Positions 51,721-60,908 of a stretch of DNA of 64,000 bases are shown here, piece by piece. The notes under the pieces are model-generated. The model had not been told where the DNA came from and did not search any database. It saw only the letters and a list, made by a program, of their open reading frames with translations. A program made the translations under genes and the position numbers. How positions within the stretch are numbered: position 1 is the first letter of the stretch; each line of letters begins with the position of its first letter. The DNA comes from Bacteroidales bacterium. Lineage in GTDB: Bacteria; Bacteroidota; Bacteroidia; Bacteroidales; JAIOZK01. Where the stretch lies: NCBI GenBank assembly GCA_021740625.1, contig JAIOZK010000007.1, positions 81,493 to 145,492 on the forward strand, in the 5' to 3' direction.

Positions 51721-52980
51721 CTATTCGCTGGGTTCGAGGAGCCATTTCCAAACGGGTATTATTTCAATTCCTTTTCCTGATGGTAGGTCTTCATCTTTTT
51801 CATAAACCAGCAATAAACCTGAATCAACATCACAGGCTTTCATGGCTTCTTTCAGTCCCCGGTATTCCCGTTCATAATTTCCGCTATGAAGTCTGTATGC
51901 TACCTGTATAGCTGAAGTAATCTTTAATCCTTCTTTTATCAGAAAATCGCACTCGTATTTTCCCGAATGATAGTACACTTCTTTGTTACGTCTGATCAAT
52001 TCCAGGTAAACAATATTCTCAAGTACCCTTCCTTTATTTTCAGAAAAATTGAAACCCAAGCGGTTTACCACAGCAGGATCAGCGGCATATACTTTACGCC
52101 GGTTCATCTGTTGTTTTCTTATTGAAAAATCAAATTTTTTCAGGAAAAAAAACAGGAAAGTTTGTTCATAATAGTCCAGATAATCTTTTACCGAACTGGT
52201 GCTCTTAATACCGGAAACTTCCTGCAATGTGGCGTAGGAAAATAATTTTCCTGTGTTGGATGCAAAATAAAGCCCGATTTGCCTGATCTCATTTACCTGG
52301 CTTAACCGGTAACGTGCCACGATATCCCGATAAAGAACGTCTTGAAAATAGGCATTGATAAGTTCTGTATCATTTTCTTTTACGACCATTGGAAAACCAC
52401 CGGTTTTCATGTATTTGTTAAGATCTTTCAATAAAAAGGCTTTTTTCTTCGGGCTGAGTTGCTCAGGGTGGTAGGTATGATCAATGTATCTGAGGTATTC
52501 AGAAAAAGAAAAAGGAAAAAGTCTTAACACCCTGTTCCTACCCGTGAGACTGCCCGAAATTTCCGAACTCAGCAATTTTGCATTGGAACCGGTCACAAAT
52601 ACCTTGAGGCCCTGCTCGTACATACGGTTTATAAATTTCTCCCATCCGGATATGTTTTGCACTTCATCAAAAAAAAGCACAGGTTCTTGACCGTACATCT
52701 CGAGGTGCAGGCTTATAATCTCCTCAAAAACCGCCTTTTCCGGCTGAACGCGTTCATCATCAAAGTTAAAATAACAATAGGAGGCTTCAGTGAGTTTCAT
52801 GGCTTCTTTGATCAGGTAGAGTAAAGATGATTTTCCGCACCTCCTGATTCCTGAAATGATAACAATTAATCCGGTTGATATATATTTTTCCAGATTGACA
52901 TCACGGGAAATCAGCTGTGTTTGCTTATTAAACACCTCCTGCTGATCCAGCATGATTTCTTTGAGACGGTCTTTATTCAT
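51721..52980 (-). CDS. AAA ATPase with DUF4143 domain
   Basis: The 419-residue protein has Walker A IIVIISGIRRCGKSSLLYLI (cut: GIRRCGKSS at about residues 43-51), Walker B VLFFDEVQNI and sensor FVTGSNAKLL, then a winged-helix/DUF4143 part and a C-terminal PD-(D/E)xK-like segment (GKYECDFLIKEGLKITSAIQV). Such ATPases are common in accessory regions; the role is unknown. It is intact and only distantly similar to the one at 53750. Confidence 0.88.
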   Translation of the reverse strand: MNKDRLKEIMLDQQEVFNKQTQLISRDVNLEKYISTGLIVIISGIRRCGKSSLLYLIKEAMKLTEASYCYFNFDDERVQPEKAVFEEIISLHLEMYGQEPVLFFDEVQNISGWEKFINRMYEQGLKVFVTGSNAKLLSSEISGSLTGRNRVLRLFPFSFSEYLRYIDHTYHPEQLSPKKKAFLLKDLNKYMKTGGFPMVVKENDTELINAYFQDVLYRDIVARYRLSQVNEIRQIGLYFASNTGKLFSYATLQEVSGIKSTSSVKDYLDYYEQTFLFFFLKKFDFSIRKQQMNRRKVYAADPAVVNRLGFNFSENKGRVLENIVYLELIRRNKEVYYHSGKYECDFLIKEGLKITSAIQVAYRLHSGNYEREYRGLKEAMKACDVDSGLLLVYEKDEDLPSGKGIEIIPVWKWLLEPSE

Positions 52981-53095
52981 TGGGATAAATATATTTGTTC
53001 GTTTCTAAAGAACAAATATACTATTTTTAATTCGTTTGAAACGAAAGTTTAATTAATAAGCTCTGATTGAGCGGTGAGTTATTTGCTGAAAGTTT

Positions 53096-53475
53096 TTTCC
53101 ACAGATGTGCACAGATGTTTTCACTGATTTTCACAGATGGGTATTTGTGTTAATTTGTGAGGTATTTGTGAACATCTGTGGAAAATAAATACACTGCTCA
53201 ATTCGCTCCGTTCCTCCTACTTCGAATATCGTTCAATCCTGCCTGCCGTCAGGCATGGCGTGCAATCGCTCAATCGATAGAATTTTAAAATGAATCCACA
53301 GATTCACACAGATGCCCCACAGATACACACAAATCTTTATCAGTGCAAATCTGTGTACTATTTGTGAACATCTGTGGATATTTATTTTTCCACAGATTCA
53401 CACAGATGATCCCATAGATTGACACAAATATTTATCAGTGTATATCAGTGTATTATTTGTGAACATCTGTGAATG
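53096..53475. repeat. CCACAGAT-type repeats and CTGCCTGCCGTCAGGCA palindrome
   Basis: Three hairpin units at about 53097-53185, 53292-53380 and 53390-53475 alternate with a spacer holding CTACTTCGAATATCGTT and the palindrome CCTGCCTGCCGTCAGGCATG. The same spacer sequence occurs at 51135-51180. These are short forms of the 96-bp family. They carry near matches to the TTATCCACA word but no exact one. Confidence 0.7.
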
Positions 53476-53585
53476 AGGCACTCAAGGCAAAAGCCTCAAT
53501 TCTGGAAAACAGGCTCGGCAGAAGTCGAAAAGAATACAGAGGATTTTCCCTGGAAGATGTTTTTTCGACGGAAGTAAGAAACTGA
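53475..53585 (+). pseudogene. C-terminal fragment of a small unrecognised protein
   Basis: A 36-codon open stretch reads ALKAKASILENRLGRSRKEY and ends FSLEDVFSTEVRN, then TGA. There is no start codon: the repeat ending at 53475 lies directly upstream. The helical, charged sequence looks like the end of an antitoxin-like protein. Confidence 0.4.
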
Positions 53586-53663
53586 AAAGGTGGGGAGGTG
53601 GTAAGAGCGATAGTGCGAACGTGCGAAGGGACGAATGCACGAGAAAAAACGTGAACCGCGAAT

Positions 53664-53749
53664 TTACAAAAGACCAGGTGTCTTCAATATCTCCGCAAGG
53701 TCGGGATGTTTGCGGGCATATTCACATAAAGCATTGATGAGGCTTTTGT
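53664..53749 (-). pseudogene. Remnant of an unrecognised gene, copy 2
   Basis: On the minus strand the sequence NKSLINALCEYARKHPDLAE is followed by ILKTPGLL and a TAA at 53664-53666. It matches the end of the fragment at 49942-50236 in about 21 of 28 residues as aligned by eye. It abuts the ATPase stop at 53750. Confidence 0.5.
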
Positions 53750-54907
53750 TCAAAAAATATTCCGCATTTTCTGTATCAATGCTTCCAGTGAAATTACATC
53801 AATGTTTCTTTTAAGAGGATAGTAGGAATCTGTTGACGGGATAACGATAAAAGTCTTCAGTGGATCAATATCTTTAATGGCTTCATAATTTTCTTTTGAA
53901 AGCCGCGGAGAAAGTGATGCTTTGCATTCAATGGTAATTTTTCTATTGGCATTACTTACTACCAGATCGATTTCTGAGCCGTGATTGGTCCGGTAGAAAG
54001 AAAAATTAAGATCCGGAAAATGATTTACAAGGTTGTTTATGACCAGGGTTTCCCACAGGGCGCCAAAGCCGGGATGTCCTGCAGCCTGATCAAAATCTCT
54101 AAGTTGTAACAGGGCATTTACCAAGCCGGTATCTGCCAGGTATATCCTGGGAGATTTTACAAGTCGCTTTTTCGTATTGGCGGTATAAGGTTTTATTTGC
54201 ACAAGCATGAATGTACCTTCCAGCAAATCCACGTAGTTCTTAATGGTAGTATGACTAACGCCCAGTGATTTTGATAAGGAAGAATAGTTGATTGTCTGCC
54301 CATTCATATGGGCCAGCATTTGCCATAATCTTCTCATTGTTGCAGGTGCGAATCCCGAAAATTGCATCAGATCCCTTTCCAGGAAAGTACTTATAAAATC
54401 CTGACGCCATTCATAGGATATTTTATCGCTGCCAGCCAAAAGACTAAGGGGAAAACCGCCCCTTGACAAATATGTTTCGAGGCTCACATGATGTGAAATC
54501 TCACTCCATAGGAAAGGGCTTAAGCGTTTATAAGAGATCCGTCCTGCAAGGGATTCGGAACTTTGTCTCAGCAAATCACGGCTGGCCGATCCCAGGATCA
54601 GGTACCTGCCGGGACGGCGGTCCTGATCAACCAGACTCCTGATAAGCGAAAACAAATCAGGTTTTCGCTGGATTTCATCAAGGCAAACAAGTTTTTCCTT
54701 CTGGCTTTCAAGAAACCATTCGGGATCTTCCAACTTGTTTAAATCCGATGGCCTTTCCAGGTCAAGATATAGTTTTTCCTTTTCCTTTTCAAGCAAATGT
54801 TTTACCATGGTTGACTTACCACACTGGCGGGGACCAATAATGGCTGTAACCGGATTGTTTTGAAGTGAATCCTGAATTTTATGTTCTAAATCCCGTTTGT
54901 AATACAT
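53750..54907 (-). CDS. AAA ATPase with DUF4143 domain (intact relative of the deleted copy)
   Basis: The 385-residue product has Walker A AIIGPRQCGKSTMVKHLLE (cut: GPRQCGKST, about residues 25-33), Walker B KLVCLDEIQRKP and the sensor ILGSASRDLL. A winged-helix segment (KSLGVSHTTIKNYVDLLEG) and a DUF4143 C-terminus with FSFYRTNHGSEIDLVV, a PD-(D/E)xK-like core, follow. It is the parent-like relative of the broken copy at 51252-51622. The stop abuts an unrelated gene remnant. Confidence 0.9.
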   Translation of the reverse strand: MYYKRDLEHKIQDSLQNNPVTAIIGPRQCGKSTMVKHLLEKEKEKLYLDLERPSDLNKLEDPEWFLESQKEKLVCLDEIQRKPDLFSLIRSLVDQDRRPGRYLILGSASRDLLRQSSESLAGRISYKRLSPFLWSEISHHVSLETYLSRGGFPLSLLAGSDKISYEWRQDFISTFLERDLMQFSGFAPATMRRLWQMLAHMNGQTINYSSLSKSLGVSHTTIKNYVDLLEGTFMLVQIKPYTANTKKRLVKSPRIYLADTGLVNALLQLRDFDQAAGHPGFGALWETLVINNLVNHFPDLNFSFYRTNHGSEIDLVVSNANRKITIECKASLSPRLSKENYEAIKDIDPLKTFIVIPSTDSYYPLKRNIDVISLEALIQKMRNIF

Positions 54908-54964
54908 TTTGCTTTTTGTACAAATTTAAAAAATAATTTTCAATTTGTACAAAATTGACAGGTT

Positions 54965-55020
54965 AATTTGAGCGGTGAGAGATGAGAGATGAGTAGAGAT
55001 GAGTAGTGAGTTAGGGGATC
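54965..55020. repeat. GAGATGAGTAGTGAG-type short repeat
   Basis: A run of GAGCGGTGAGAGATGAGAG words sits upstream of the ATPase. Its complement (CTCATCTCTCACC) recurs at 55445-55512 and 56540-56580. Confidence 0.55.
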
Positions 55021-55038
55021 GTTTATTCTTAGAGTTTC

Positions 55039-55413
55039 TCACTTGCAGAATTTTTCTGGACTGTTGATCATTGCGATTAGCATTTTGCGGACTTCGTCGT
55101 ATTTGTTTATTAATGAATTATATGTCTCAAGGTTAATATAATGGCAATCTCTGGAATAGTCCAGCCAGACTTCTGATTCATACTCTTCTCCCAGAGAATC
55201 GCTCAGCTTGCTGACAAAAGATTTCACATAAATCCTTTTGGCCCAGGCTTCGGCTATGTTTGAGGTAACAGATCTTGAGGATCGTCTAATTTGATCAGTA
55301 AGGGAATACTTTTCTTCCTTGGGAAATTCTTTTGTTATTTCAAATATTTCCATTGAAACTTCATAAGCCTTCTGAAATACAATCAAATCCCTAAAACTAT
55401 TAATCTGACTCAT
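55039..55413 (-). CDS. Four-helix-bundle protein (S23 family)
   Basis: The 124-residue protein has the family core KYSLTDQIRRSSRSVTSNIA and VWLDYSRDCHYI, closely matching the paralogue at 34758-35138. It is flanked by GAGATGAG-type repeats on both sides. No rRNA or retroelement context is present. Confidence 0.87.
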   Translation of the reverse strand: MSQINSFRDLIVFQKAYEVSMEIFEITKEFPKEEKYSLTDQIRRSSRSVTSNIAEAWAKRIYVKSFVSKLSDSLGEEYESEVWLDYSRDCHYINLETYNSLINKYDEVRKMLIAMINSPEKFCK

Positions 55414-55444
55414 GGTATTAGTATTTTATGCTCTGAAACTGGCA

Positions 55445-55575
55445 AACTCACCTCTCACCTCTCACTGCTCACCTCTCATCTCTCACTCCTCACCTCTCAT
55501 CTCTCACTCCTCTGGATAATCCGACTCTCAGTCACATCGAGCGCCTGTCTGCCGACAGGCAGGTAGTCGAGATGC
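55445..55575. repeat. CTCATCTCTCACC runs followed by a CGAGATGCG palindrome
   Basis: Runs of CACCTCTCATCTCTCACTCC (55445-55512) precede CGAGCGCCTGTCTGCCGACA-GGCAGGTAGTCGAGATGCG near 55539-55575, a palindrome with an internal second palindrome. The same sequence recurs at about 57446-57488. Confidence 0.6.
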
Positions 55576-55653
55576 GCTGTTGGTTAGCTATTTACGGGGC
55601 TTCGACTCCGCTCAGCCTGACGGGCGAGGTGTTTTGCCTGACGGACGCGGTGT

Positions 55654-56537
55654 TCAGCCTTTTCGCAAAATCGCTTCTAAACACCGCCCAGCAGTCCCCC
55701 CATCCCAAAGCTCCGGCCTCACAGGCTTGCGTTGTTGCGAAAGGGTATTGCGGTATTCATCCCGGATGCGTTTGATGTTGTTTCCCACCAGGACAGAAGC
55801 GCCGCCATGTTCCCGCAGGGTGATGGGACGCTCGGTGTTCCAGCGCAGGGTGAGGCAGGGGGTTCCCAGGACGGTGCATTCTTCCTGCAGTCCGCCACTG
55901 TCGGTGAGCATGATGCTGGCATCCATGTTGAGACGGAGCATTTCATGATAGCCGATGGGGTGCATGAGGATGAGGTCTTTTGTACCGGAGACTTTTTCCC
56001 AGAGTCCGAAATCTTTCAGCCTTTGTTGGGTTCGAGGATGTATCGGCCAGAGCAGCGGCATATCTGAAGCTACTTCATCACAGAGAAAATCTATGATTGG
56101 TTCTAGTATTTCTTTCTCGTCTACATTGGAAGGTCGGTGCATTGTTATGACCCCATAATCTGAAATCTGAAATCTGTAATATTTTTTAAATCAGTAAGGA
56201 AATTCGGATTGTTAATATCTTCTATTTCGAGTTTTGCTGCTTTCTCCCTATTCGCTTCCAGGGTGTCGATCATGATGTTGCCGACGAACCGGATGTTTTC
56301 TTCGGGGGTGCCTTCTTTGCGGAGGTTATCGATGGAGAGTTTATCGGATGTGAGGAGGAGGCCCCGTTAAATATAAAGGATTTCTCGGGATAAATCGGAG
56401 AGGCGATCGGTGACCAGGCGGTTGATCTCTTCGGGCATTTGAAGGTCGCCGGAGCGCAGGCCGGCTTCGATGTGGCAGACCTTGATCCAGAGTTTTTTGG
56501 CTGTAATAGAGGCAGCCAGGGTGGCATTCACATCTCC
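55654..56537 (-). pseudogene. Decayed UDP-GlcNAc 2-epimerase (WecB-like)
   Basis: On the minus strand conserved blocks appear in order: GDVNATLAASI...HIEAGLRSGDLQMPEEINR, LTSDKLSIDNLRKEGTPEEN, HRPSNVDEKE, LIL-MHPIGY, TDSGGLQEECTVLGTPCLTL and GNNIKRI. The gene is broken by loss of about the first 95 residues (replaced at 56538 by CTCATCTCTCACC repeat), a roughly 30-base insertion with a stop near 56350-56380, and a frameshift between 56160 and 56210. WecB would supply ManNAc-type sugars to the polymer locus. Confidence 0.88.
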
Positions 56538-56587
56538 AACCGCTCATCTCTCACCGCTCATCTCTCAAATCTCACCTCTATTTTTCT

Positions 56588-57220
56588 TTAATACAAAAAC
56601 CCAAACAGCCAAAGGGGAATGCGCTGATCGCCGCCATATTCAATTCCATCTATTGCAGCAAAAGCATTTTCTTTTTGCCAGCCTTCAAGCTGTTTTAGGT
56701 TCTTGTTTTTGCCACCTATTTCAAACAGCCACTTATCTTCTATAATAAAATCTCCTTTTTCAGGATATGATATTTTATGATGATATTGTAATTGGTTTAA
56801 AAAAAAGGTTTCTCTCATATTACCCATATCGGGGTGCAGGTTTACTGCATAAGCAAGGTTTGTGTAAGAATAATATTTAGCGGATAACTCTTGAGATCAG
56901 TGTTTTGAGTAAAGTTCAGATATTCACGGAAGGAAAGTCCCTGCATTTTATAAACAATGGCCCTTCGACTGAGATCTGCCCTGGCGTCCAGGATTTCCAG
57001 CATGGAAGATGCGGTAAATACAATACGCAAATCCGGATAATCATCATAAATGTTTTGATCTCAATTGACCAGTCAGGATACTTATGTACTTCATCAAGAA
57101 AAAGAAATCGCCCTCCTCTTTTCACAAAATCATCTGTCAATTCAGTAAGCCTGTGATAATGAAACCCCTGAGATTTTTTTCCTGAACTTTTCTTTTAAGT
57201 AATCCATAAACTGCTTAATT
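56588..57220 (-). pseudogene. Broken AAA ATPase (third family member)
   Basis: Minus-strand pieces are FVKRGGRFLFLDEVHKYPDW (Walker B), then in another frame IVFTASSMLEILDARADLSR...MQGLSFREYLNF, and in a third step NMRETFFLNQLQYHHKISYP...LFEIGGKNK to LWLFGFLY. The Walker A region is missing, there is a frameshift near 57050, and roughly 100 residues are lost between the second and third pieces near 56835. It belongs to a different ATPase subfamily from the two intact ones. Confidence 0.8.
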
Positions 57221-57439
57221 AATTAAGCAAATATATAAATATTTTGCTTTATGAACTAAGCAAAATGGGTTCACCCGTCAAATTCATATTAAACAATAAT
57301 ACATTTCATTGATTGTCTTTAGTCAACGGATGAATTGCGCAGGAAAATCGCGAAATCCTTGGTAACTCATATCTATATGACTATTAATTCAAATAATTCA
57401 ACGATTGCTTTGCTCTTTGCCCTTTTCCATTTTCCCTTT

Positions 57440-57720
57440 TTATCTCATCGAGCGCCTGTCTGCCGACAGGCAGGTAGTCGAGATGCGTGGGTAATGAGCA
57501 AGTTAGGGGGCTTCGACTCCGCTCAGCCTGACGGGTATGATGATCAGCCTGACGGCTGTGGTGCTCAGCCTGACGGCTGTGGTGCTCAGCTGGCGTGCGT
57601 TTGCAAGACGTGTCTTGTAATTTTTCACGCAAAGGTTCAAAGTCGCAAAAGGATGTTATTTTGCATAGATGATCGCAGAATTTGAGTGGTGAGTGGTGAG
57701 TGGTGAGTAGTTGGTTGTGA
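57440..57720. repeat. Palindromic and tandem short repeats
   Basis: The CGAGCGCCTGTCTGCCGACA palindrome near 57448, then GGCTTCGACTCCGCTCAGCC and tandem 21-base units GCTCAGCCTGACGGCTGTGG (three or so, 57535-57595) and a GAGTGGTGAGTGGTGAG run near 57683. No gene is seen between 57221 and 57764. Confidence 0.6.
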
Positions 57721-57764
57721 GTCTGAGCCAGCCAGTGATCCGATCACTCAGCTAAAAATCCATA

Positions 57765-57983
57765 TCATAACTCTTCCACGATTTCTCTTCCAGATTTAAG
57801 GTTTATTTTTCCTTCTTCGGCAAGACTTAATTCTTTGAAACTCTGATCAAGGCTTTTCATGAATTCGGATTTCTCCTCTAAAACAGTTATCCCTTTGTCA
57901 TTTTTAGATAATTCATTGATCAGCCCAAGCAGGTACCTGGCTTTTTTGCTTCTGGTATTTATTTTTACGGTAAACGTTGCCAT
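57765..57983 (-). CDS. Small antitoxin-like protein (72 aa)
   Basis: It starts MATFTVKINTRSKKARYLL and ends EGKINLKSGREIVEEL. The start and end patterns match the interrupted small gene at 1140-1370. It lies 26 bases downstream of the AbiEii gene on the same strand, so it appears to be the third gene of that operon. Function unknown; DNA-binding antitoxin or regulator is an inference. Confidence 0.7.
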   Translation of the reverse strand: MATFTVKINTRSKKARYLLGLINELSKNDKGITVLEEKSEFMKSLDQSFKELSLAEEGKINLKSGREIVEEL

Positions 57984-58009
57984 TGTTTTGATTTAACGAT
58001 ATCCCAAAG

Positions 58010-58720
58010 TTAATATCTTTTGCACTTCGCAAGTTTGGTTTCAAGCTCGGAAAACAATTGCTTATGCCTTACCGGGTTTTGAGTTTTAAAATGTTTTACG
58101 TTAAGCAATTTCCATTGTAAATGTGGAAAAAGCATTTCAACAATTGGTCTGTTTGAGCTCACCAGGTAAAAAATGAATCCTTTTTTCAGCTCATCGTCAA
58201 AAGGCTGAATTTTAAACATTTTATTAATGTCAAACAAATCTCTGGGGTGCTGCCGATCCAGCGCGGCGCATATCTTTCCTCCAAATAAATGACCATTGTC
58301 AACCAACTGCATTTCACAGAAGGCTTCGAATTTTCTTTGTGCATTTTCACACAATGCCTTTGTTACAGGGGGTTTAAAACATCCTCTTTTGATTGTATTT
58401 ACTTCAACTTTAATACTCACTTCTCTGTCAGAAACAATCAGTTTGGCTTCTTTATGCAAGTGAAGAGTAGAAGTATCCGGCAGAAAAGATTCAATTTGTT
58501 GACTTATACGATGCAGTGATTTATTGATATTGGCAATAGAAGTATCCCTGTCTTCAACCGGCAGGTAGGTTAAATCGATGTCAACAGACAAGCGTGGCAT
58601 ATTGTGATGAAATAAATTGATTGCTGTCCCACCATGTAAGGCAAAGCAGTTTTCTTTGGCTACCAGTGGAAGCACTGACAGTAATAGATGAACCTGTTTC
58701 TCATATTTCCGGGTATTCAT
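58010..58720 (-). CDS. AbiEii-type nucleotidyltransferase toxin
   Basis: The roughly 236-residue protein has the AbiEii/AbiGii signature CFALHGGTAINLF and, after a short loop, LSVDIDLTYLP, the G-G-T and D-x-D motifs of nucleotidyltransferases. Related MenT/AbiEii toxins modify tRNA or use nucleotides to stop growth. The ATG at 58720 is preferred over a TTG at 58723. It overlaps the AbiEi gene by 20 bases, the usual type IV toxin-antitoxin order. Confidence 0.9.
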   Translation of the reverse strand: MNTRKYEKQVHLLLSVLPLVAKENCFALHGGTAINLFHHNMPRLSVDIDLTYLPVEDRDTSIANINKSLHRISQQIESFLPDTSTLHLHKEAKLIVSDREVSIKVEVNTIKRGCFKPPVTKALCENAQRKFEAFCEMQLVDNGHLFGGKICAALDRQHPRDLFDINKMFKIQPFDDELKKGFIFYLVSSNRPIVEMLFPHLQWKLLNVKHFKTQNPVRHKQLFSELETKLAKCKRY

Positions 58721-59483
58721 CAACTTCCATTATTTTAGGAACAGTTATCTTATATTTACTTATATAAACGCCATTGGACAGCAGACTTCGATTCCCTCTT
58801 CCCAAATTTATGCGATTAATATCAAGCCGGTTGAACCAATCATGCCCTGATTTTTCGGCCAGGTAAAGAAAGAGCCTTTTCACCTTCACAGAGGTACAGG
58901 TTTCAAGTAAGTCTTGTGTGGTATTTGGAGCCAAATTGGTTAAGCCCTGCATTATTTGAAAACATTCTAAAAAATCTTGATCTTGAGGTACCAGATACAA
59001 ACATTCCATCATAGCACGGGCTGCTGAAGCAATTTTTATTTTGAAGCTTTTATGTTCATACTCAACAAGCCCTTTTTCGGCAGGAAGAAAGGAAGAAGTC
59101 ACATAGATTACTTCAACTTCCCATTTCTGATTGTTAAACCAGGTAGGCAATGTTTCTTTGCTTTTTCCAAACAGGAAGACCTTTGCAGCACTGAGTTCAA
59201 GATAATGTGTTTTACCCAATAGCGAGAGAGCCGTTTTTGCTGCAGGATGTACATTTAAATTTAATTGTTGCTGTAAAGCATAAATGGCACCTAAATAATC
59301 AATAGCATCCTTGCTCCTGATCATGGCACCATTTCCTATTTTTGTCAACCAATGGTTGTTGCGATACTTTCTTAAAAGTTCAGAGCTATATCCTTGTTTT
59401 TTTAACCAACTACTTGTTAGCACCACCCCGGGAGGCTGAAGATGGAGAAGCTTGTTTATTTTAGAGCCAAATTCTGTACTCAT
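58701..59483 (-). CDS. AbiEi-type antitoxin (winged-helix N-terminus)
   Basis: The 260-residue protein has an N-terminal winged-helix of the AbiEi_4 type (VLTSSWLKKQGYSSELLRKY...WLTKIGNGAMI) and the C-terminal antitoxin domain with AASARAMMECLYLVPQ near its middle. It is the first gene of the AbiE operon and likely represses it. It neutralises the nucleotidyltransferase toxin encoded next. Both genes look intact. Confidence 0.88.
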   Translation of the reverse strand: MSTEFGSKINKLLHLQPPGVVLTSSWLKKQGYSSELLRKYRNNHWLTKIGNGAMIRSKDAIDYLGAIYALQQQLNLNVHPAAKTALSLLGKTHYLELSAAKVFLFGKSKETLPTWFNNQKWEVEVIYVTSSFLPAEKGLVEYEHKSFKIKIASAARAMMECLYLVPQDQDFLECFQIMQGLTNLAPNTTQDLLETCTSVKVKRLFLYLAEKSGHDWFNRLDINRINLGRGNRSLLSNGVYISKYKITVPKIMEVDEYPEI

Positions 59484-59537
59484 AGTACACTATTTTATGC
59501 AAAAATAAACAAATGATGCGGATTCGCGGATTTTTAT

Positions 59538-59720
59538 TTATCCACAGATATGCACAGATAATCCCACAGATAGCCACAAATCTTTATCTGTGTAAATCTG
59601 TGTACTATTTGTGAACATCTGTGGATGATTCTTTTCTGTGGATAATGAATTGCGCGATTGAAAGCCGTGCCTGACGGCAGGCAGGATGGCACGATGTAAC
59701 GACTTAACGATTTATGGGGT
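59538..59720. repeat. CCACAGAT-type unit with two exact TTATCCACA-type words
   Basis: TTATCCACA at 59538-59546 and TGTGGATAA at 59637-59645 frame one hairpin unit. A CGTGCCTGACGGCAGGCAGG palindrome follows near 59672. The spacer to 59899 shows no gene. Confidence 0.75.
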
Positions 59721-59899
59721 AACGCAATATCGCCTCAAGGCAACGCACCACGGTCCTCCCATCCCAAAGCTCTGGCTTAACAGGCTTGCGCTACTCGGAA
59801 AGCGTATTCCGGTATTCTTCCCGGAAGAAATATCACATCATATCTATTGACATTCGATGTTTAATTTCGTATATTGTTCTCTCTTTCAAGGGGTAAAGT

Positions 59900-60907
59900 A
59901 TGTTAGCCAAAACCATCTCCGGGGGTTTGTCTTTGATCCTTTTATTAGCAGGGTTATTTTTTCATGTGAATGTAAGTGGCCAGGACCGTGATTTTTTCCT
60001 GAAGCCCACTGGTGCCAGCTTTGATGCTTTGACTTATGGTATGTGGGAGTTCAATGATGGGCTCACCGGTCAAAGCCTGAATGAGCTGCGCCTGAGGGGA
60101 CAGTTGTATACCCGTTCGGGCCTGGGCTTGCTGATTGAGAACAAATCCCGCTTTTTCCCTGACCAGGCTACAGAGAATGATTTTTCCCAGGTATATCTGC
60201 AATATGCCCATTCTTTTTCTCATAAGGGATGGTTTCCTTTGTTTAAAAATGGGACAAATTTGCTGGTCAAGGCAGGCCGAATCGAATGGTACCCGGTCTT
60301 TAAGGACATCCGGCTGATCAGTGAAAACCTGGAGCTATACCGCCAGCCCTATTCTTTTCATGGCTTGCTGGTGGATCTGAATATGCCCCTGCTGAAAGAC
60401 AAAAGCCTTGCGCTGCGTTTCAATGCCCATAGCAACGACATCATTGAAGGAGATGAGGAAGCCAGGATACGCAATTTGTACGTTTCCTACCGGAAGAACA
60501 TTTATAAGAAGTTTGGCATTGCTGCGCAGCTGGGTGAGATGGAAGGCACCCGCTACCTGGTTAATTACGCTTACTTTTTTTACCGTCCGGTGATCGAAAA
60601 AGTTCAACTTGGGTTCAAAGCAGGCAAACTGCTTTCTCTCGACGAGATCCCTTATGGCTTTGAGGTGAGGATCGAAAGGGAATTCAATTTTATCGCCCTG
60701 GGGGCTTATTACCAGCGGCGCATCGACCAGCAGGCCTATTTCGAAGAACTGGGCACCAACAGCCAGATCTTTGGCTTTACCTGGCGTTTCCTGAAACCCA
60801 GAATCCTCAAGCATATCATGGATACCTATCAACTGGTATACGACACCAATACGGAAACCCTGCGTTTCGTGATCCCCATCCTGTTGTCAAATTTTGATTT
60901 TAAATGA
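59900..60907 (+). CDS. Putative outer-membrane beta-barrel protein (335 aa)
   Basis: It has a signal peptide (LILLLAGLFFHVNVSGQD) and then regular beta strands with aromatic ends (LRLRGQLYTRSGLGLLIENK, LLVKAGRIEWYP, FEVRIEREFNFIALGAYY) ending LRFVIPILLSNFDFK. This fits an outer-membrane beta-barrel. I do not recognise the family. The next gene begins one base after the stop. Confidence 0.72.
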   Translation: MLAKTISGGLSLILLLAGLFFHVNVSGQDRDFFLKPTGASFDALTYGMWEFNDGLTGQSLNELRLRGQLYTRSGLGLLIENKSRFFPDQATENDFSQVYLQYAHSFSHKGWFPLFKNGTNLLVKAGRIEWYPVFKDIRLISENLELYRQPYSFHGLLVDLNMPLLKDKSLALRFNAHSNDIIEGDEEARIRNLYVSYRKNIYKKFGIAAQLGEMEGTRYLVNYAYFFYRPVIEKVQLGFKAGKLLSLDEIPYGFEVRIEREFNFIALGAYYQRRIDQQAYFEELGTNSQIFGFTWRFLKPRILKHIMDTYQLVYDTNTETLRFVIPILLSNFDFK

Positions 60908-60908
60908 A

